Below, one piece after another: positions 44,552 through 53,162 of a stretch of DNA of 64,000 bases (its first letter is position 1; the number at the start of each line of letters is the position of its first letter). The notes beneath the pieces are model-generated. The model was not told the DNA's origin. It ran no database searches and worked only from the letters and a program-made list of their open reading frames with translations. The position numbers and the translations under genes are program-made. Where the stretch lies: NCBI RefSeq assembly GCF_022836475.1, contig NZ_BQXH01000006.1:54940-118939 (forward strand), given 5' to 3'. The DNA is from Ligilactobacillus pabuli. Its GTDB lineage: Bacteria > Bacillota > Bacilli > Lactobacillales > Lactobacillaceae.

Positions 44552-44671
44552 TAGTCGAGTTCCTTGAAACAGAAGTTTCCGCTTATCCAAACCCAGGAAC
44601 CAATGCCAAAGACGCATTTGTCCCTTGATTCCGCTGATGCTCGCCTTCTAACCGTTTCACTTCACTCTGTG
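44552..44671 (-). repeat. Structured element, full copy overlapping the end of the 94-codon gene
   Basis: Minus strand ACAGAGTGAAGTGAAACGG ... AATGCGTCTTTGGCATT ... GTTTCAAGGAACTCGACTA. The TGA within it terminates the upstream gene, so the last residues (HRVK) are encoded by the repeat. Confidence 0.88.
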
Positions 44672-44941
44672 ATTTTTTACCGGCGTATCCCACTGGCGCA
44701 ACTCATGCTCGATCCCACGCTGTTTGGCCAATAAGCGGTATTCCTCCGCCTGGTTGCCGACATGCCTGGCTTGCTGTATATATTCTTCTACCTGGTCTAA
44801 CAGCTGCATGTATTGCGTGGCCGTCAGTTGGTATTCCTCAACGGACCCGCCTTTGACAAAAGCTTGCTTGATTCGTAAGGTTTCAGCATCCGCCAACAAA
44901 CGATACCCCGCCATTTGTGCCACTTCCACGTAATGTGCCAT
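44657..44941 (-). CDS. Small soluble protein of unknown function
   Basis: 94 residues, mostly charged and helical (likely helices at 18-30, 40-60, 62-80), no membrane segment. I do not recognise the family. The ATG at 44941 has AGGAGG upstream, which supports a real gene. The last four residues before the stop (HRVK) come from the structured repeat, so the original C-terminus may have been different. Confidence 0.65.
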   Translation of the reverse strand: MAHYVEVAQMAGYRLLADAETLRIKQAFVKGGSVEEYQLTATQYMQLLDQVEEYIQQARHVGNQAEEYRLLAKQRGIEHELRQWDTPVKNHRVK

Positions 44942-44966
44942 TCTGTCGCCTCCTTGTTAATGCTAA

Positions 44967-45028
44967 GAAAAAACGGGTGCCAAAAACAGTTCTGCTTTAT
45001 GCAAAACTACTTTCTGTCACTCGTTTTT
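44967..45028 (-). terminator. Terminator of the D-hydroxyacid dehydrogenase gene
   Basis: Imperfect AACGAGTGACA ... TGGCACCCGTT-type stem on the minus strand, followed by TTTTTTC. Confidence 0.6.
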
Positions 45029-45036
45029 CGCTGTTG

Positions 45037-46002
45037 TTATTTAACGTCGTTAACAATATACTTGGCAGTTTCTTGCTTGGAGACTGCACAAACATTTTTA
45101 GCCACGATTTCTGCCATGGCGTCCCGTGCCTCAACTGTTGCATTTCCAACATGTGGGGTTAAGATCACGTTCTTCATGGCCTTTAGTTCGTCACTAACTG
45201 CTGGTTCTGCTTCGTAAACATCCAAAGCTGCACCGGCAATTTCTTTTTGGTTCAGCATTTCAGGCAACAGCTTTTCGTCAATGACTTGTCCGCGTGCTGC
45301 ATTGATCAGAATTGCTGAATTCTTCATCAGCTTAAATTCACGTTCACCTAAGTAATGGTTAGTTGCTGGAGTGGCAGGAATGTGCAAGGTGACGATATCT
45401 GCTTGTTTCAACAATTCATCTTTGGTGACATAAGTTGCACCCAGTTTTTCTTCCAATTCTGCTGGAGCTTGAGTGCGTTGCGTATACACGATCTTCATGT
45501 CAAACGCATGCATCCGTTTAGCGACTTCCTGACCAATTTGGCCCAAGCCGATAATTCCCAAGGTCTTGCCTTCTAACTGGTGACCTAAAAAGAAGAGTGG
45601 TGCCCAGCCGTTAAAACCGGCGCCCCGCATCAAGGAATCACCTTCAACCATCCGGTGTGACAAAGCCAACATCAAGCCAATCGTTACTTCCGCCGTCGAA
45701 ACTGCGGAAACAAACGGTGTGTTTGTCACTGGAATACCCTTTTGTGCGGCGTAGTCCAAGTCAATGTTGTTAGTTCCTGCCCCAAAATTAGCGATCAGCT
45801 GCAAGTTTGGTGCAGCGTCGATAATATCTTGGTCCACCTGCGTGGATAATGGTGTGATCAGGTATTTGACTGAAGCAACCTTAGCTAACAAAGTTGCCTT
45901 GTCGATCAGCTTTTCGCCCTGATACATTTCAAAGCTCAAGTTGTTCTCCCGTAAAATTTGTAAAGCTTGTTCTGGTATTTGATCTGCAATAAATACGTCC
46001 AT
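45037..46002 (-). CDS. D-isomer-specific 2-hydroxyacid dehydrogenase
   Basis: 321 residues. NAD site LGIIGLGQIGQEVAKR (about 150-165). Catalytic set: Arg in INAARGQVID, Glu in DVYEAEPAV, and His in LTPHVGNAT. The family includes glyoxylate/hydroxypyruvate and phosphoglycerate dehydrogenases; the short form without a regulatory domain and the NAAR motif suggest a 2-ketoacid or hydroxypyruvate reductase. The substrate is not fixed by sequence. A cre-like site lies upstream. Confidence 0.88.
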   Translation of the reverse strand: MDVFIADQIPEQALQILRENNLSFEMYQGEKLIDKATLLAKVASVKYLITPLSTQVDQDIIDAAPNLQLIANFGAGTNNIDLDYAAQKGIPVTNTPFVSAVSTAEVTIGLMLALSHRMVEGDSLMRGAGFNGWAPLFFLGHQLEGKTLGIIGLGQIGQEVAKRMHAFDMKIVYTQRTQAPAELEEKLGATYVTKDELLKQADIVTLHIPATPATNHYLGEREFKLMKNSAILINAARGQVIDEKLLPEMLNQKEIAGAALDVYEAEPAVSDELKAMKNVILTPHVGNATVEARDAMAEIVAKNVCAVSKQETAKYIVNDVK

Positions 46003-46040
46003 GATATAAATTCCCCCTCCTATATAATTTAAACCAAAAT

Positions 46041-46054
46041 TGAAAACGGTTCAA
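46041..46054. promoter_or_regulatory. cre-like site upstream of the D-hydroxyacid dehydrogenase
   Basis: TGAAAACGGTTCAA, one mismatch (penultimate base) to the cre consensus, 40 bp before the start codon. Confidence 0.5.
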
Positions 46055-46126
46055 TCAAAATTCAAAAAATGTTTTGCCAAACTTATTTTAAGTGGAAAAT
46101 TTCAGACTTTATCAGCTAAGGCCATC

Positions 46127-46182
46127 AAAAAAAGGCTAGGTCGTCCTGATATTTTCTCCTATCAGTGCGAGATAGCCTTTTG
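46127..46182 (-). terminator. Terminator of lrgAB
   Basis: AAAAGGCTA ... TAGCCTTTT with inner CTGATA/TATCAG; T-rich on the minus side. Confidence 0.8.
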
Positions 46183-46197
46183 ATTTTATTCAAGTTT

Positions 46198-46923
46198 CTA
46201 TAAACCGATCACGTGGGCAAAAACTGGGATCAACATGTTATCAACTAAGCCGATCACAACTACCGCAACGGCTGCCATGGCGCCTTCTGCCGAACCCATT
46301 TCCAAGGCGAAAGCTGAACCGATCGTATGGCCGGCTGTCCCAAGTCCAAGACCAGCGCCGACTGGATCATCTTTAAGTTTGAACCACTTAACTAACTGCT
46401 TACCTAATGCATAAATGATCACAGCGTTTAAAATACATGCCATCGCAGTAATTGAAGCATTACCGCCGATTGCCGTGGTCAGCGGCAAAGCAATCGCTGT
46501 TGTAGCTGATTGACTCAACATTGAAGCAACTCCAACCTTATCCAAGCCAAATGCCTTAGCGACGATCGTAATGGCAAAGAGTGAAACGACAGTTCCGATA
46601 ATCAAACTGGATAAGATGATCCCCCAGTTTTTCTTAACGACGTCATTCCGTTTGTACAACGGAACAGCGAACGCAATCGTTGCTGGTGTCAAAAACCAGA
46701 AGATGATGTCTCCACCTGGTTTGTAAGCCTGCGTGTAAACTTGCGCTGTATCAACGCCAAATGTCTTACCCAAAATTACCAAAATGACGATCCCTAGTAC
46801 CATGGAAACAAACAGTGGTTGAAATAAGAAAAACCCTTTTGATTTTTTGAACAGCCATTGTCCGATCATAAAAACGGCTAGTGATAAGAAAACACCAAAA
46901 AGCGGATTAGTTAGATAACTCAT
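46198..46923 (-). CDS. lrgB: LrgB-family antiholin-like membrane protein
   Basis: 241 residues, about seven helices, with the conserved SQSATTAIALPLTTAIGG and AVAVVVIGL segments of LrgB/YohK. Works with LrgA downstream of LytSR. In staphylococci and streptococci LrgAB modulates murein hydrolase activity and, in some species, pyruvate uptake. Its start overlaps the lrgA stop by 4 bp. Confidence 0.92.
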   Translation of the reverse strand: MSYLTNPLFGVFLSLAVFMIGQWLFKKSKGFFLFQPLFVSMVLGIVILVILGKTFGVDTAQVYTQAYKPGGDIIFWFLTPATIAFAVPLYKRNDVVKKNWGIILSSLIIGTVVSLFAITIVAKAFGLDKVGVASMLSQSATTAIALPLTTAIGGNASITAMACILNAVIIYALGKQLVKWFKLKDDPVGAGLGLGTAGHTIGSAFALEMGSAEGAMAAVAVVVIGLVDNMLIPVFAHVIGL

Positions 46924-47369
46924 TGTTTGTCCCCTCCTACTGTACTTTGTGAAACTTGACTTTCTGCATGGCGTTCGCCGAATTTTTGTTTGATCCAGCC
47001 AAATGCCCGTGCTGTATATGCGGTTACTACTAATAAGATAATGGTTGCCAACAAAATTACTAGTACTAACTGAACTCCTTGTGCCTTCATAATGTCAAGG
47101 TTAGCGGCCAATGAGATCCCAGAAGGAACAAACAAGAAACCGATCATGGAGATCATCGCACTGCCGAATGAATCGACCCATTCAATTTTAATCACGTGTG
47201 CTGTCAACAAAACATATAACAGTACCAGCCCGATCACTGGTGTTGGTACAGGAAATGACGCTGGCATCATTGATGAGATCATCTGCGAAATAAATAGGAT
47301 TGCCGCATAGATCATCATCTGGAATAAAATTGGTGCTGATTTTGTTTCTTTCTTGTTCTTCATAGTCAC
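46920..47369 (-). CDS. lrgA: LrgA-family holin-like membrane protein
   Basis: 149 residues with four helices and the LrgA/CidA hallmark PVPTPVIGLVLLYVLL. The GTG start at 47369 follows AAAGG. First gene of lrgAB, adjacent to lytSR in the same orientation, which is the expected regulatory arrangement. Confidence 0.92.
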   Translation of the reverse strand: MTMKNKKETKSAPILFQMMIYAAILFISQMISSMMPASFPVPTPVIGLVLLYVLLTAHVIKIEWVDSFGSAMISMIGFLFVPSGISLAANLDIMKAQGVQLVLVILLATIILLVVTAYTARAFGWIKQKFGERHAESQVSQSTVGGDKQ

Positions 47370-47467
47370 TCAAGCCCTTTCCTTAACTTAGATTAATTCT
47401 CTCTCTTGCTTACATGTTATATCTTAAGCCAAGGCTAGAATTATTGGGCCTTTTTGTGCTGAAATGC

Positions 47468-47530
47468 AAAAAACAAGGTTTAAAATGCAACCACGTTTAC
47501 TTCAACGTTTCTACATCCTAAGCCTTGTTT
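47468..47530 (-). terminator. Terminator of lytSR, starting with an element-like 5' end
   Basis: Minus strand AAACAAGG ... CCTTGTTTTTT. Between the lytR stop and this stem the sequence reads ACAGAGCGAGC, the 5' terminus of the structured element, so it may be a rearranged copy. Confidence 0.7.
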
Positions 47531-47544
47531 GCTCGCTCTGTCTT

Positions 47545-48279
47545 TTACATGCCTAAACGTTGGCCCAGTTCCTTTTGATAAGAACGGCCCACTTGCACTT
47601 TAACGTCATTATTCATGATCAATAACGACGTGTGGTTAAACCACGGTTGAACCTCTTTAATGTCTTCAACATTGACCAGGCTATTACGATGAACCTGCAT
47701 AAATTTCGCTGCAGTCATCTTATCTTTCAACCAAGCCAAAGTCTTTTTAGTTACATATTCATTGTTGGCCGTCGAAATCGTCAGCATGCCTTCGCTAACA
47801 GTTGCAGCCACTAAATCATCTTTCTTGATCACCACATTCCGGTCAGCTAACTCAATGCTTAACATATCATTGACCGGTTGAGCAGGTTGAGTCTTTGTCG
47901 GCTCGCTTTGCAGGGTCTTTAAAGCCTTGCCGAGTGCCTGATCAATACGCTCTTGTTCAAAGGGCTTTAAAACATAATCCAGTGCATCAACGTTAAACGC
48001 CCGGACAGCGTAATCATCATAAGCTGTCGCAAAGATGATCAACGGTGAGTATGATAGCTGCTTGAGCTCTTCTGCCAGTTCAAACCCATTTTCTTCGTTC
48101 AAGGAGATGTCTAAGAAAATCAAGTCGATCCGGTGTTTTAACAACGTCCCCTGCGCTTCTTTAATATCTTCAGCCTGAAAAGTTTGGAAATCGACATTCT
48201 TCAAGCTAGCACTTTTGCCAATTAAGTACTCCAGTTCTCCTCTGGCTAAAGGCTCGTCATCAACTAGTAGAATTTGCAT
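47545..48279 (-). CDS. lytR: LytR/LytT-type response regulator (LytTR DNA-binding domain)
   Basis: 244 residues. Receiver domain with Asp7-Asp8 (ILLVDDEP), the phosphorylated Asp57 (IFLDIS) and a Lys in DYVLKPFE. From about 145, a LytTR domain (FMQVHRNSLVNVEDI). Partner of LytS; expected to activate lrgAB. The ATG shares one base with the lytS stop. Confidence 0.93.
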   Translation of the reverse strand: MQILLVDDEPLARGELEYLIGKSASLKNVDFQTFQAEDIKEAQGTLLKHRIDLIFLDISLNEENGFELAEELKQLSYSPLIIFATAYDDYAVRAFNVDALDYVLKPFEQERIDQALGKALKTLQSEPTKTQPAQPVNDMLSIELADRNVVIKKDDLVAATVSEGMLTISTANNEYVTKKTLAWLKDKMTAAKFMQVHRNSLVNVEDIKEVQPWFNHTSLLIMNNDVKVQVGRSYQKELGQRLGM

Positions 48280-50021
48280 TATTTACAGTCCCCTTCCTGA
48301 TATGTCAGTGGAATGACCGTTTTGAAAGTCGTCCCATTCTCACTTGTGCTGATCTGCAGTTTACTCTTTGCCCCATACAAGCCTTGCAGGCGCTGGTTTA
48401 AGTTATACAAAGCAGTCCCGCTGCCCTTAGTTTCAACGATTGGTTCTTGCCCGATCATCTCTAAGACTTGTGAGTCGATTCCGTTTCCGTTATCACTGAC
48501 CGCAATTTCAAACGAGTCTTCATCGACCGGTCGAATTTGGATCGCAATTCGATCATCTTTTTTCTTATTTCCAAATGCGTGCCGCACCGCATTTTCCACA
48601 AAAACTTGGAGACAAAATGACGGTAATAACACATTTTCTGGAACAGCGACATCGTAGCTCAGGTTAAATTTGTTAGGGAAACGCATTTTTTCAATACTCA
48701 TATAAGCGTCCACGTGCTTTTTTTCTTGTTCTAAGGTGACTTCTTTTTCTTGACCATTTTGCAAGCTCGACCTGAAAAAGGCACTTAGCTGCATTAATGC
48801 TTCGTGTGCTTGGTCAACATTGACGCGCATCAACGCCCCAATTGTGTTAATAGCGTTAAAGAAAAAGTGCGGGTTAATTTGGACCTGTAACGCCTTGATC
48901 TCAGCTTCATTTAACAAACTCGTCTGTTCTTCAGCAATCCCGATCGCTAATTGCCCTGAAAAAATTAAGGCGAGCCCATTCACCAAGTTTTCTTCCACAA
49001 CAGTCATCTTACTGCGATCCTTAAAGTAAAACTTTAGGGCTCCCACCGTTTCATCGTTGACCCGTAAAGGTAAAACGATGGCGGCATTTAACGGGCAGTC
49101 AGCGACCGGACACCCAATTTCAGTTCGACTATAAGCTAATTTTTCTTCACCCTTAGCAATGACACTTTTGGACAAATCAGTTAAGACTGGCTCCCCAGCA
49201 ATATGATGATCTGCGCCAGCACCAATATGCGCTAGAACAGTGTCAGTATCGGTCAACCCGACGGCATCAAAGTTTGTGTACTGTTTGATAATTTGGCACA
49301 CGTGTTGGGCAGAATCAAAGTTTAATCCCTTGCGAAAATACGGCAGGGTTTTATTTGCCAGTTCCAAAACATCTTTGGTTTGTACCGCTCGTAGTTGCCG
49401 TTCATTTGACAAGTACGTCTTCAAAATTTCAATAAATAGACAGGCTCCAATGGTGTTTAGCAACACCATCGGTACAAAAATCAGTTTGATCAATCCAATT
49501 CCATGGAAGGCAAAGATGAAACTCATCTGGATCAACTCCGCCGAAAAAGATAAGAGTGCGACCCAAGGAGTTGATGGGTAAAGTTTGGCACCCTTAACCT
49601 TGTCGCCCCAGACTCCGATCACAAAACCAATCAAAATTGAACTAATAATATAAAAGTAATCAGAAAAACCGCCAAAGACGACCCGGTGCAAACCACCAAC
49701 TAAGCCGACCAGCATCCCCACAACGGGTCCTCCGGTCAAACTAGCAGAAGTGATCACTAAGATCCTAGTGTTGGCGATCGAATCAGACTGAGGCAGTCCC
49801 GTAATGATCAGCGGCGTCACGACTTCCTTGGAATTAGTGATCTCGACCCCAGTCAGGTTAGCAATCACTACAAATAGTGAGAAAATTACAGTTAACCAGA
49901 TTTGAGTCTTCACTGTTCTTGTTTCCAACAAACCTCTAAAAAAACGCGTATTTACCAGCAAAAATGCCAGCAGCATAATGATTCCTAGTCTTTCAGCTAG
50001 TAATATCAGTAAAGTAAACAT
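48279..50021 (-). CDS. lytS: LytS-type sensor histidine kinase
   Basis: 580 residues from ATG 50021 behind GGGGGGAAAG; the frame is open to 50072 but that extension lacks a site. N-terminal 5TM-5TMR_LYT membrane domain (about 1-190), a GAF domain (about 225-345), the phospho-acceptor His in QINPHFFFNAINTIG, and a C-terminal ATPase (DNGNGID, GSGTALYNLNQRL). Controls LrgAB through LytR. Confidence 0.93.
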   Translation of the reverse strand: MFTLLILLAERLGIIMLLAFLLVNTRFFRGLLETRTVKTQIWLTVIFSLFVVIANLTGVEITNSKEVVTPLIITGLPQSDSIANTRILVITSASLTGGPVVGMLVGLVGGLHRVVFGGFSDYFYIISSILIGFVIGVWGDKVKGAKLYPSTPWVALLSFSAELIQMSFIFAFHGIGLIKLIFVPMVLLNTIGACLFIEILKTYLSNERQLRAVQTKDVLELANKTLPYFRKGLNFDSAQHVCQIIKQYTNFDAVGLTDTDTVLAHIGAGADHHIAGEPVLTDLSKSVIAKGEEKLAYSRTEIGCPVADCPLNAAIVLPLRVNDETVGALKFYFKDRSKMTVVEENLVNGLALIFSGQLAIGIAEEQTSLLNEAEIKALQVQINPHFFFNAINTIGALMRVNVDQAHEALMQLSAFFRSSLQNGQEKEVTLEQEKKHVDAYMSIEKMRFPNKFNLSYDVAVPENVLLPSFCLQVFVENAVRHAFGNKKKDDRIAIQIRPVDEDSFEIAVSDNGNGIDSQVLEMIGQEPIVETKGSGTALYNLNQRLQGLYGAKSKLQISTSENGTTFKTVIPLTYQEGDCK

Positions 50022-50080
50022 CTCTTTCCCCCCACAACAATTCTTTTGCAAATTTATTATCTCACAAATCAACTAGAAAA

Positions 50081-50490
50081 ACAGAGCGGAATAAAGCGGT
50101 TAACTCCCGAGCATTATCGGAGCCTGGCCTTTAATGCGATTTCGGCATTGAAGGTTGGGCTTGGATAAGCGGAAGGAGTTGCTTTATGTAGCTCGACTAA
50201 GAAAAACAGAGCGGAGTGAGGCGGTTAAGAGACGAGTATCATTAGAACCTAGGGACTAATGCGCTTTTGGCATTGGTTCATAGGTTTAAATGGACGGAAT
50301 CTCTTGCCTCACGCAGCTCGACTAGAAAAACAGAGCGGAGTGAAACGGTTAGAAAGCGAGCACTATCGGAGCCTGAGAGTTAATGCGCTTTTGGCATTGA
50401 CCTCAGGTTTAGATAGGCGGAACTTTCTGTTTCACGCAGCTCGACTATGAAAAACAGAGCGGAATAAAGCGGTTAACTCCCAAGCATTAT
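50081..50490 (+). repeat. Tandem array of 3.3 copies of the structured element
   Basis: Full copies at 50081-50199, 50206-50324 and 50330-50447, and a 37-bp 5' fragment at 50454-50490; period 124-125 bp with 5-6-base A-rich linkers. All in plus orientation, between the divergent 5' side of lytS and the 3' end of the nucleobase permease. Ends are ACAGAGCGGA and GCTCGACTA. Outer stems differ yet pair in each copy: AAAGC/GCTTT, GTGAGGC/GCCTCAC, GTGAAAC/GTTTCAC. Confidence 0.93.
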
Positions 50491-50501
50491 GTAACCCAAC
50501 C

Positions 50502-50543
50502 AAAAAAACAGCATCTTCCACCCGACTGGGGAAAAATGCTGTT
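50502..50543 (-). terminator. Terminator of the nucleobase permease gene
   Basis: Minus strand AACAGCAT ... ATGCTGTT then TTTTTT. Confidence 0.88.
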
Positions 50544-50560
50544 CACAAAACTGTAATAAT

Positions 50561-51859
50561 TTAGTTTTCTTCTTCGACTTGGTCTTTCAAACTTGTATGG
50601 TTTAATAAGAGGTTTAAGATGACAGCGACGAAACTACCGACAACCATCCCGTTTCCTAAAATTGTTTGAACTTGAGCCGGTAAGAATTGGAATAAGGCCG
50701 GTTGTGTTGTCACACCTAACCCTAACCCAATTGAAACGGCCATGACTAATAAGTTTTTATTATTCATTTCCACTGCAGATAACATCTTGATTCCTTGCGC
50801 ACCAACCATCCCGAACATGACTAGCATCGCTCCGCCCAAAACTGAACTAGGGATCAAAGTTGCAATCGCACCGAACTTAGGAATCAAACCTAAGAACAAC
50901 AGTAATCCAGCTGAATAGTAAACTGGACGTAATTTCTTGATTCCAGATAACTGCACGATCCCCACGTTTTGTGAGAAAGTTGAGTATGGGAAGGTATTAA
51001 AGATCCCGCCCAAAATTGCAGCCAAACCTTCAGAACGATAACCGCGTTTCATATCTTCTGTACTTAATTTTTGACCAGTAACATCAGCTAAGGCATAGTA
51101 AACCCCAGTCGATTCGATCATACATGTTAGAGCTGCCAGTAGCATCGTAGCAATTGAGGACCATTCAAACTTAGGAACACCAAAGTAAAACGGAACTGGC
51201 ACTTGGAACCAGTTAGCCTCACTAACTGAAGCAAAACCAACTTTACCCAGCACGATTGCCAGCAAAGTTCCCAATAAGATCCCCACTAAAATGGAAACCT
51301 GTTTGAAGAAACCACGACCCCAAATATTGATCACAATAATGATCAACGCTGTAACAAAGCCCAATAGTAAGTTCACGGGTGTCCCAAAACTTTTGGCACT
51401 AGCGTCACCGCCGCCCAAATTTTGGAAAGCTACTGGAATTAAGGTAAAACCGATCAATGTAATCAAAGAACCAGTTACGACTGGTGGGAAAAAGCGCCGC
51501 AAGTTGGCGAATGGTCCCGCAATCAGCATGATAAAGATCCCGGCTGCGATAATCCCCCCATACATGTAACCCCAACCGAAGTTATTCCCAATATTTTGTA
51601 ATGGTGCCACGTATTCCACCGCGCAGCCCAAAACGACTGGCATTGCAATTCCGGTCCAGCGCGTCCGTTTTAACTGCAGGAGTGTGGCGATCCCACACAT
51701 AAAGATATCCATTGATACTAAGTAAGTCATCTGTTTGGCGCTAAAGTTTAGTGCCCCACCGATCAGCAAAGGAACTAAAATATCCCCTGAGTACATTGCC
51801 AGCAAATGCTGCAAGCCCAAAATTAAATTTTTGGTGATCGATTTATCCGTGTTTTCCAA
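50561..51859 (-). CDS. Xanthine/uric acid-type nucleobase:cation symporter (NCS2)
   Basis: 432 residues from TTG 51859, seven bases behind AAGGGGA; the frame to 51910 is longer but less likely. About fourteen helices. QHLLAMYSGDILVPLLIGGAL at the N-terminus and FSQNVGIVQLSGIKKLRPV near 310 are typical of NCS2/PbuX-XanP. Imports purine bases. No xpt gene and no purine riboswitch precede it. Confidence 0.88.
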   Translation of the reverse strand: MENTDKSITKNLILGLQHLLAMYSGDILVPLLIGGALNFSAKQMTYLVSMDIFMCGIATLLQLKRTRWTGIAMPVVLGCAVEYVAPLQNIGNNFGWGYMYGGIIAAGIFIMLIAGPFANLRRFFPPVVTGSLITLIGFTLIPVAFQNLGGGDASAKSFGTPVNLLLGFVTALIIIVINIWGRGFFKQVSILVGILLGTLLAIVLGKVGFASVSEANWFQVPVPFYFGVPKFEWSSIATMLLAALTCMIESTGVYYALADVTGQKLSTEDMKRGYRSEGLAAILGGIFNTFPYSTFSQNVGIVQLSGIKKLRPVYYSAGLLLFLGLIPKFGAIATLIPSSVLGGAMLVMFGMVGAQGIKMLSAVEMNNKNLLVMAVSIGLGLGVTTQPALFQFLPAQVQTILGNGMVVGSFVAVILNLLLNHTSLKDQVEEEN

Positions 51860-52175
51860 TATTCTGTCCCCTTGTTCGATATTTACTAATTGATGTTTAA
51901 ATTTTACCACTAGTCCCGTTCTTTAACAATGTAAATCTTAATTTTAAAACCATGAAATCGTTTTTCGTACGCTTTTAAATGAATGACAGTCTGGATGTCG
52001 TCATCATTTCTATCAATTACGGAACATTCACTACAATTTTAGTCATAGAATTTCACTGCTTGGACGCTAAATTTCGGGCTGTTGTCTGGCCTTTGCTTAC
52101 ATCGTTTCAACTGAGCAGTGCTCGATCTATGCCACTGTTACACCTACTATTACAAATCTTTGCACGAATCAGACT
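51860..52175. other. Intergenic region upstream of the nucleobase permease
   Basis: About 315 bp without a supportable gene, riboswitch or repeat. AT-rich promoter-like sequence for the permease lies in the first 100 bp. Confidence 0.4.
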
Positions 52176-52218
52176 AAAAAAAACTGGTGCAACTGCTTCG
52201 TTCACAGTTGCACCAGTC
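52176..52218 (-). terminator. Terminator of pflBA
   Basis: Perfect 13-bp stem ACTGGTGCAACTG ... CAGTTGCACCAGT with seven T on the minus strand. Confidence 0.95.
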
Positions 52219-52247
52219 TTAATAACTGAGCTTCGTAATTTAACCGT

Positions 52248-53117
52248 TTAACTAACCGGTTTTTCCAGCGTAGAATCACCTGGTTGCCAATCACGATAAC
52301 CTTGATAATCGGCACAGTGTAGTAGTCGTTGCGCACGAGCAACGTGCTCATCAGATGGTGGTTCGATCCCGTCTAAACGGTACTTAACACCCATTTCAGC
52401 ATACTTGTGCACACCCATTGTATGATATGGCAAAACTTCAAATTTCTCCACATTATGCAAGGTTTTGACAAAATCACTGGTTTCCGTCAAAAATTTAGGG
52501 TTATCAGTAATGGTTGGGATCAGGACTTGTCTGACCCACATCGGCTTACCAATGTCAGAAAGATAACGAGCCAGATCTAGAATATTTTCATTGGGATAAC
52601 CCGTTAACTTGCGATGTTCCGCAGAGTTAATGTGCTTAATATCCAACAAAACAATATCTGTTACATCCAGTAGTTTGTTGAACTGACTAAACCAGGGCTC
52701 ACGTCTAGTAAACGGTTGACCACACGTATCCAAACAGGTACTAATACCTAGTTTATGACACTTGGTAAAGAGTTCTGTCGCAAATTCGATCTGTAACAAA
52801 ATTTCCCCGCCAGATAAGGTAATGCCGCCTTTGTCACCCCAGAAATCCTTGTAAGATAAAGCCTGGTTCAAAACTTCATCTGAAGTCATTTTATCCCCAA
52901 CGTTCTTCTTCCAAGTGTCTGGGTTGTGGCAGAACTTGCACCGCATGTTACACCCCTGCATAAAGGCCACAAAGCGAATCCCAGGTCCATCGACTGCACC
53001 AAAAGTTTCAATCGAATGCACGTAGCCTTCAACTTGTCCATCACGCATCGGTAAGGGGCGTAAGCGTGGATTCCTTTTTCTGGTTTTTCTAATTCTAGTT
53101 TTAGTTTCTGTACTCAT
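52248..53117 (-). CDS. pflA: Pyruvate formate-lyase activating enzyme (radical SAM)
   Basis: 289 residues. The radical SAM cluster is Cys56, Cys60, Cys63 in GCNMRCKFC, and GGITLSGGE follows. It uses SAM and a 4Fe-4S cluster to place the glycyl radical on PflB. The first 26 or so residues (basic, RKTRKRNPRLR) are an extension compared with most PflA. It follows pflB by 45 bp in one operon. Confidence 0.93.
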   Translation of the reverse strand: MSTETKTRIRKTRKRNPRLRPLPMRDGQVEGYVHSIETFGAVDGPGIRFVAFMQGCNMRCKFCHNPDTWKKNVGDKMTSDEVLNQALSYKDFWGDKGGITLSGGEILLQIEFATELFTKCHKLGISTCLDTCGQPFTRREPWFSQFNKLLDVTDIVLLDIKHINSAEHRKLTGYPNENILDLARYLSDIGKPMWVRQVLIPTITDNPKFLTETSDFVKTLHNVEKFEVLPYHTMGVHKYAEMGVKYRLDGIEPPSDEHVARAQRLLHCADYQGYRDWQPGDSTLEKPVS

Positions 53118-53162
53118 AATCTCTCTCTTAACCCCCTGCTTCTAAATAACTGTCACTAACAA

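Noticed and set aside
50081..50490. Possible CRISPR array
   Set aside because: The units are about 119 bp, internally structured and nearly contiguous with 5-6-base linkers, and no cas genes are present.
51860..52175. Purine riboswitch ahead of the nucleobase permease
   Set aside because: No conserved three-way-junction core or terminator was found in the leader.
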